Positions 1 to 5,390 of a stretch of DNA of 10,132 nucleotides are shown piece after piece (within the stretch, counting starts at the first letter, position 1; the number at the start of each line of letters is the position of its first letter). Origin of the DNA: an uncultured Eubacteriaceae bacterium (GTDB lineage: Bacteria > Bacillota > Clostridia > Lachnospirales > Lachnospiraceae); contig CAMEUH010000078.1 of assembly GCA_945938055.1 (NCBI GenBank), positions 1-10,132 of the forward strand, in the 5' to 3' direction. The notes beneath the pieces are model-generated. The model ran no database searches. It worked only from the letters and a program-made list of their open reading frames with translations, and was not told the DNA's origin. A program made the translations under genes and the position numbers.

Positions 1-1980
1 AATGGTTCGATCTCGGCTCCCTCTACTGATGGAACGACAGTTGGCGGAACCTATCAGGCGACGGCAGACGGATTCACCTATCAGTTTCCAAGTGATTTTG
101 TAACCAAGAATGGTGCACAGTATACCCTTAGTTATTATCTTAAAATCAAAGATGGCGCATATGAAAGCAAAGCTGGTGAGTGGCAGCAAAACAGTGTAAA
201 TGTAAAAACAAAGCTGGATGATGTGGGACAAAGTGATAGCGACGGATTCCGTATTAATAAGACATGGATTTCCAAAAGCGGCATGTTAAATAGCGATGGA
301 ACCGTAAGCTGGACCATTAAAGTCAATGAAGGTGATAAACTGGATATCGGTCAGTCAACCTTTACGGATGTTCTTCCAGATGATTTTACGCTGTCTTCAG
401 ACGTTACAATTTCCGGAAGCGATGGAAGTACAACGGTTCTTTCCAAGGAAGAGGCTTCTTCTGGAATTTCCTATGTGTTTCCATCCGGTTCCGCCGGAAG
501 CTATACCATTACCTATCAGACAACGGTCAATCTGGACAAAATCGATGGATATAATCCAATTGTTGGCGCACAGACCGCACAGAATGTGGCAAGGCTTGTA
601 ACACCAAAGTACGGTACTCATGAAAAGGGAGCATCTGTTTATATTGGCGGAATCGGAAGCATTCTTAAAAAAAGTGATATTGCATTTCGTCTGGAAGACA
701 GCAAGGGAATCATTACCTGGCAGAGTACCATAACCGTACCAGACCCTGCGGAATGTCGTCTGACGGATTTTTCCTATTCGGACGAAGTGGAAAATTATTG
801 GGGAAACCAGAAAATGCTTACCGACAGTATTGTTGTAAAGCTGGATGGAGTCCTTGTGGATGCCTCCCATTACACCATGTCCACCGGAACGAAGAATTCC
901 AATGATACCTTTACACTGGATTTTCAGAATTACTTTGAAAGTGCTGCAAAGGACAGTAAGATTACCATCACGTATGACACTGTGTTTGAATTACCTGCAG
1001 AAGGGGCTACCATCTGGCCGAAAAACACCGGTACGATTTCAGTAAATGGAAGTACGCAGTCTTCAACGGATACGTATACCTATACGAATATTCCGGCGAT
1101 TACCAAGAATTTTAAGGGCGTATCGAAGGAAAATACCGTATTTACATGGTACCTTACCATAAATCTGGAAAATAGTGCAATTACCAATCCGGTATATGTT
1201 ACAGACTATCTGCCGGAAAATCATAAGCTGGTAGAGGACTCCATTCGTGCCATGCAGTCCATCTGGTACGATCCGTCTCCATCTGCAAATGGAATCACGC
1301 AGACCGGATATGATGCTGCAGCCAATTCCGTTACATTCCGGATTGATACGGAAAATGTCCGTACATCCAATGATGGCAAGCAGATTTATCTCTTATATGA
1401 AACACAGATTGATGACATGAAAGAATTCCTGTCAGGAACGACTAACAGTTACATAAACCGGGTTGTCATTGAGGATGAAAGCCGAAATAAAATTGGAGAA
1501 TCCAAGGCAACTGCATCAGGAATTACACCTTCAACCACAAACCTGCTGCAAAAGAATTTTACCTATAATATTTATACGGCACCATTCGTGGATTACACCA
1601 TTGATGTCAATACCACAGGTCTTACCCTGTTAAATGGAGTGGATAAACTGGAACTTACGGATGTCATTGGCTCTGCCATGGTTTATGTTCCGGGTTCTCT
1701 TGTGATTTATACCGATAGTGCAAGAACAATCCCGATGGAGACTTCTCTTTATAGCGTTTCCTATTCCGTGGAAGAGAATACGCTGCGTTTAACCCTGCCG
1801 GATGCAACGCCTTGTTATATTTCATATCGGACGAAAGTGCTTTTGGAGTATGGCGATATACTGAATGCTGATAATGCAAGTAACATTGTCAGTCTGGATG
1901 GAAAACTCGCTAATACAGTAGAAAATTCCACCAGCTTAAATGGTGTGGTTTTAAGAAGCTCCGCTTATGTTATCTCAGAA
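1..1980 (+). other. N-terminal adhesive Ig-like domain region of the adhesin
   Basis: About five modules of roughly 125-150 residues: a partial one to about 210, then about 244-620, 661-1083, 1096-1540 and 1540-1980. Shared landmarks are an opening K.(W/F) strand (RINKTW, AITKNF, LLQKNF), a W-T or Y-T-I strand (VSWTIKVN, FTWYLTIN, VDYTIDVN), a TD.LP-like strand (FTDVLPDD, VTDYLPEN, LTDVIG) and a (I/L)xYxTx(V/I) strand. This resembles the collagen_bind / Cna-A-like adhesive Ig domains that precede Cna-B stalks, but family assignment is by eye only. The region probably carries ligand binding. Confidence 0.6.
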
Positions 1981-4900
1981 AATGGAACGATTAATCTGTA
2001 TAAGCATGATTCCCTGGATCAGAGTGTTCCTGTTCCGGATGCTTCTTACACAGCCGTAATTAAATATTATTATGATTATATAACCGGCGAAGTAAAGCCG
2101 GCAACGGATGCTTATTTATCCAGCCTTAACATGCATGTGTCACAGGGTGGCAAATATGATCCGGATAAGAAATATGTAACAGATAGTAACGGAAATGTTA
2201 CCATTCCGAACATTTACTATGACTTTCTATATGAAATCAAGGAATATAGTGCACCGAATGGTTATCAGCTGAATAAAGAACCTCTGTATTATTATATCGT
2301 CGGACTCAATCATTCTGATTTTAGTTCCCTGGAAGCAGAAGGAATTCATGCTGTTGCCGTCACCAGTGGAAACTATATTTATGTAGAGGACACACAGGTT
2401 GACAAAACACTGAAGACGATTTCCATCAGCAAGAGAATGTCGGGAACCGGAAGTGATACCGAATTATCCGGTGCAGAACTAAAACTGACCTATATGGATG
2501 GCGGTGAAAAGACTTTTGCAACATGGACGTCTTCCTCCACACCAAAGGAATTTACGGTTTCAACCACGGGAGCGGATGAATCCGCACTAAAGACAGGAGT
2601 GGTGTATACTCTGACAGAAATTTCCGCACCGACCGGATTTGCCATTGCAGAGAGTATTGAGTTTACAGTGGATGAAAATGGACTGATTCATATTCAGAAT
2701 GGAAAAGGGTCTGTTTCAGCTGACGAGAAAACGCTAATCATGCAGGATGCCAGAATGGTATCGATTAGCAAAATTGCAGATTATACCGGTAATATGCTTG
2801 AAGGCGCACACCTTGCACTTTATGATGCGTCTTCCATGACGGTTATTACGGAATGGGATTCTTCCTTAACACCGGAAAATTTTGTGATTAGTGAAACTTC
2901 AGGAAGCGGGAAACTGGAAACAGGAAAAGAGTATTTATTACGGGAGGTTACTGCTCCGGCAAATTACAAAATCGCAGAAGATATTCGTTTTATCATTGAA
3001 AATGATGGTCAGATTACCATCACAAATGGTAAAGGGTCTGTTTCGGCAGATGGAGTTACCCTTTACATGGCAGATAAGGAACTTGGCGCAATTGAAATTA
3101 CCAAGGTAGATGCACAGAACACATCAAAAGTTCTTTCGGGAGCTGTATTTGAGTTATATGATGCTGCAGATACCGGTTTTACCAATCTGATTGCTTCTAA
3201 AACAACCGGTTCTGACGGTAAGTGTACCTTTGATAATCTGGCATACGGAAATTATGTTGTCCGGGAAACCACTGCTCCGTTAAAATATGAAATTATTTTA
3301 GCAGATACCAAGGTAACCTTAAATAGCACAACGAAAAAGGTGACGATTACCAATAGTAAAATAGAGACACCTCTGGGAAAGATTGTTGTAACCAAAAAAG
3401 ATTCTGTCAGCGGAGATTTACTGGCAGGCGCAAAATTCACTCTGTCTAACGTGGATGGCATGGCAGAAGAACCATATACAGCCACGTCCTATACAGATGA
3501 TAATGGAAAGATTATTTTTGAAAATGTACCTTATGGGGAATATAAACTGGAAGAAACAGAAGCTCCTTTTGGTTATAAGACAATTCCATATGACATGATC
3601 GGAAGCAGCGGAGTAACTTATGGAACCGGAAATACGTACTGTATTGTTTTATTGAATGCAACTACGGTAGATACCAATAAAACAGTAAATGTTTCGGTTA
3701 CTGAGGAAGCGTTAACGGGAAGTCTTAAAGTCATCAAGAAAGACTCCCAGACCGGAGCACTCCTTTCAAATGCCAGATTTGCGCTTTATGATGAAACCGG
3801 AACCACAAAACTGTATCCGGGCGGCGCAGCATATCAGGAAACCAATGCAAGCGGTGAAGTTACGTTTAGTGATATTCCTTACGGAAATTATATCCTCAGG
3901 GAAATTGAGGCACCAGCGTATTATCAGATTGACGTGAAGGATACGCCGGTTACCATCAATTCTACGACACTGATTACAAAGACCATAACAAACACCAGAT
4001 ATAAGTTTTATGTAGGAAAAACTGCGGTAGATGATAACGTGCAGCTTGCCGGTGCAGCATTGTATATTGCAAAGGCGGCAACGCCGGCCCTTCCGGTGAT
4101 TTCCTGGACGACAACCACAGACGTGAAAGAAATCTATATGGGAACGGGAGTCGAGGAACTGGAAGCTGGAGACTATGTTCTGGTGGAAACTGCAGCCCCA
4201 TCCGGTTATGCGGTTGCACCAAGTGTTTTCTTCCATGTGGATGAATATGGAAAACTTACGACCAGTGCTGCTAATGCAACAGTATCTTCCAATCAGCTGA
4301 TATTAACGCTTTTGGAAAAACATACCGGTTCAATTAAAATTACCAAGCTGGATGCTGAAGCAGATCCGGGTACTCTAGTTCACCAGCCACTTGAAAATGC
4401 AACATTTCAATTATATGATGCAGAGGATACTGGATTTACAACACCATTACTTGCAGGTAACACGAATGAATTTGGTACTTTAACCTTTGATCATCTTCCG
4501 TATGGAACCTATGTCTTAAAGGAAACCACAGCTCCGACAGGGTATAAGATTATTGTGACGGATACGACCGTCGTGCTGAATGAAGACGTGGAAGAGGTGA
4601 CAATTTATAATGTAAAGGATCATCCGGATCTTGGCAAAATCATCATTACAAAGGTTGACAGCACTGATAGCGCAAAAAAACTTGCCGGTGCCGTATTTAA
4701 TCTTTTCTATGAAGACACATTTATTGCCAGTGCAACAACGAATACGGATGGAATTGCAGAGTTTCATAATATTCCATATAAGAATGGCTACCGCATTTGT
4801 GAAGTAACGGCTCCGGTCAACTACAAAGTGCTTAGTGGGGACATCATGGTTGATGTTACTACGACAACCGTAGAAAAAACCATTCCGAACGAATTGCTTC

Positions 4901-5370
4901 GCTCAGAATTGACCATAACCAAGAAAAGTTCCGATGGAACTCTGTTATCCGGAGCAAAATTCGAAATTTATGATATTACGGACAAAAAATTTGAGCACTG
5001 CATTCAAATCCGGGAAACAGATGCGGATGGAAAGGCTGTTTTTGACCTTCCATATGGAACATATATTGTAAAAGAGGTTCAGGCACCAAAGTATCACATC
5101 ATCAGTGAAGAACAGACAAAGATCGTTCTTGATGAGCCAACAGAAGCACTTACCATAACCAATGAACGGTTGTCCATCCAGATTAGTAAAAAGGCAGAAA
5201 ACGGAACTTCTGAACTGGGTGGCGCATCCCTTGAACTGTATGATAATGCAAACCAGCTGATACATGCATGGACAACAACGTCTGCACCATTAACATTTTC
5301 GCTTGGTGAATCACCACTTTGTCCGGTGGAACGCCAGAAAAGAATCTTTCTGCAGAAAAAACGATGCTGA
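1..5370 (+). CDS. Giant Cna-B/SpaA-repeat surface adhesin, upstream part (5' cut by window, frameshifted at 3' end)
   Basis: The frame is open from base 1, so the gene starts upstream; the GTG at 223 is only the first start-like codon and is not a credible start. About 1,789 codons run to TGA at 5368. Seen: no signal peptide in the window; about five Ig-like modules to about 1980, each closing with a strand such as ITYQTTV, ITYDTVF, LLYETQI or ISYRTKV; then Cna-B modules 1-10 plus half of module 11. Cna-B hallmarks recur: an N-terminal ITKxD or ISKK lysine, GAxFxLYD, a (L/V)xExxAPxGY strand with the catalytic Glu, and a closing TITN or MxDA strand. Known: such proteins form rigid, protease-resistant stalks on Gram-positive cells, stabilised by Lys-Asn/Asp isopeptide bonds. 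Inferred role: adhesion to host or matrix; the ligand is unknown. The last residues after about 5310 (ESPLCPVERQKRIFLQKKRC) do not resemble any module and are out-of-frame readthrough. As written, the product lacks a membrane anchor and would probably be released from the cell. Confidence 0.88.
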   Translation, partial: NGSISAPSTDGTTVGGTYQATADGFTYQFPSDFVTKNGAQYTLSYYLKIKDGAYESKAGEWQQNSVNVKTKLDDVGQSDSDGFRINKTWISKSGMLNSDGTVSWTIKVNEGDKLDIGQSTFTDVLPDDFTLSSDVTISGSDGSTTVLSKEEASSGISYVFPSGSAGSYTITYQTTVNLDKIDGYNPIVGAQTAQNVARLVTPKYGTHEKGASVYIGGIGSILKKSDIAFRLEDSKGIITWQSTITVPDPAECRLTDFSYSDEVENYWGNQKMLTDSIVVKLDGVLVDASHYTMSTGTKNSNDTFTLDFQNYFESAAKDSKITITYDTVFELPAEGATIWPKNTGTISVNGSTQSSTDTYTYTNIPAITKNFKGVSKENTVFTWYLTINLENSAITNPVYVTDYLPENHKLVEDSIRAMQSIWYDPSPSANGITQTGYDAAANSVTFRIDTENVRTSNDGKQIYLLYETQIDDMKEFLSGTTNSYINRVVIEDESRNKIGESKATASGITPSTTNLLQKNFTYNIYTAPFVDYTIDVNTTGLTLLNGVDKLELTDVIGSAMVYVPGSLVIYTDSARTIPMETSLYSVSYSVEENTLRLTLPDATPCYISYRTKVLLEYGDILNADNASNIVSLDGKLANTVENSTSLNGVVLRSSAYVISENGTINLYKHDSLDQSVPVPDASYTAVIKYYYDYITGEVKPATDAYLSSLNMHVSQGGKYDPDKKYVTDSNGNVTIPNIYYDFLYEIKEYSAPNGYQLNKEPLYYYIVGLNHSDFSSLEAEGIHAVAVTSGNYIYVEDTQVDKTLKTISISKRMSGTGSDTELSGAELKLTYMDGGEKTFATWTSSSTPKEFTVSTTGADESALKTGVVYTLTEISAPTGFAIAESIEFTVDENGLIHIQNGKGSVSADEKTLIMQDARMVSISKIADYTGNMLEGAHLALYDASSMTVITEWDSSLTPENFVISETSGSGKLETGKEYLLREVTAPANYKIAEDIRFIIENDGQITITNGKGSVSADGVTLYMADKELGAIEITKVDAQNTSKVLSGAVFELYDAADTGFTNLIASKTTGSDGKCTFDNLAYGNYVVRETTAPLKYEIILADTKVTLNSTTKKVTITNSKIETPLGKIVVTKKDSVSGDLLAGAKFTLSNVDGMAEEPYTATSYTDDNGKIIFENVPYGEYKLEETEAPFGYKTIPYDMIGSSGVTYGTGNTYCIVLLNATTVDTNKTVNVSVTEEALTGSLKVIKKDSQTGALLSNARFALYDETGTTKLYPGGAAYQETNASGEVTFSDIPYGNYILREIEAPAYYQIDVKDTPVTINSTTLITKTITNTRYKFYVGKTAVDDNVQLAGAALYIAKAATPALPVISWTTTTDVKEIYMGTGVEELEAGDYVLVETAAPSGYAVAPSVFFHVDEYGKLTTSAANATVSSNQLILTLLEKHTGSIKITKLDAEADPGTLVHQPLENATFQLYDAEDTGFTTPLLAGNTNEFGTLTFDHLPYGTYVLKETTAPTGYKIIVTDTTVVLNEDVEEVTIYNVKDHPDLGKIIITKVDSTDSAKKLAGAVFNLFYEDTFIASATTNTDGIAEFHNIPYKNGYRICEVTAPVNYKVLSGDIMVDVTTTTVEKTIPNELLRSELTITKKSSDGTLLSGAKFEIYDITDKKFEHCIQIRETDADGKAVFDLPYGTYIVKEVQAPKYHIISEEQTKIVLDEPTEALTITNERLSIQISKKAENGTSELGGASLELYDNANQLIHAWTTTSAPLTFSLGESPLCPVERQKRIFLQKKRC
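1987..5166 (+). repeat. Cna-B/SpaA module array, modules B1-B10
   Basis: Ten modules of about 90-140 residues by protein pattern: B1 1987-2400, B2 2413-2754, B3 2755-3081, B4 3082-3360, B5 3361-3711, B6 3712-3999, B7 4000-4320, B8 4321-4620, B9 4621-4893, B10 4894-5166. B2, B3 and B7 are the long class: ISK start, a W-S/T strand, FxVDExG, and a closing M-x-D-like strand. B4-B6 and B8-B10 are the short class: ITKxD start, YGxYxxxExxAP, and usually a closing (T)I(T)N. B1 is divergent and Tyr-rich, with 18 Tyr in about 137 residues. B5 has an insertion near its end (GSSGVTYGTGNTY) and no clear closing Asn. B7 lacks the closing Asp. Boundaries are accurate to a few residues. Confidence 0.8.
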
Positions 5371-5390
5371 CCATGTTTGATGCACCGGGT
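5167..5390 (+). pseudogene. Degenerate Cna-B module B11 with internal deletion and -1 frameshift
   Basis: The module starts in the upstream frame as a normal long-class module (IQISKK with its Lys at 5188, ELGGASLELYD, HAWTTTSAP, TFSLGE to 5310). It ends in the other frame as ITTLSGG...SAEKTMLTMFDA, with its Asp at 5379. Compared with module B17, about 35 residues are absent between LGE and ITTL. These include the YxLTExxAPxGY strand with the catalytic Glu and the following FTVxExG strand. The old frame stops at 5368 and the new frame is closed by TGA at 5307, so the junction lies after about 5302 and no later than about 5330. A missing segment of roughly 100 bases that is not a multiple of three explains the shift. 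Confidence 0.75.

Noticed and set aside
223..225. GTG as the translation start of the adhesin
   Set aside because: The same frame is open back to base 1 and encodes a continuing Ig-like module, so the gene starts upstream of the window.
397..870. Minus-strand open frames within the adhesin (also 3766-4236 and 7007-7309)
   Set aside because: They lie entirely within strongly supported plus-strand repeats, show no recognisable domain, and are what the biased repeat composition would give by chance.
5319..5321. TTG as a genuine independent start of a second adhesin gene
   Set aside because: Homology to the module ending continues upstream of it to about 5310, and the product would lack a signal peptide. 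It is better read as the second half of a broken gene.
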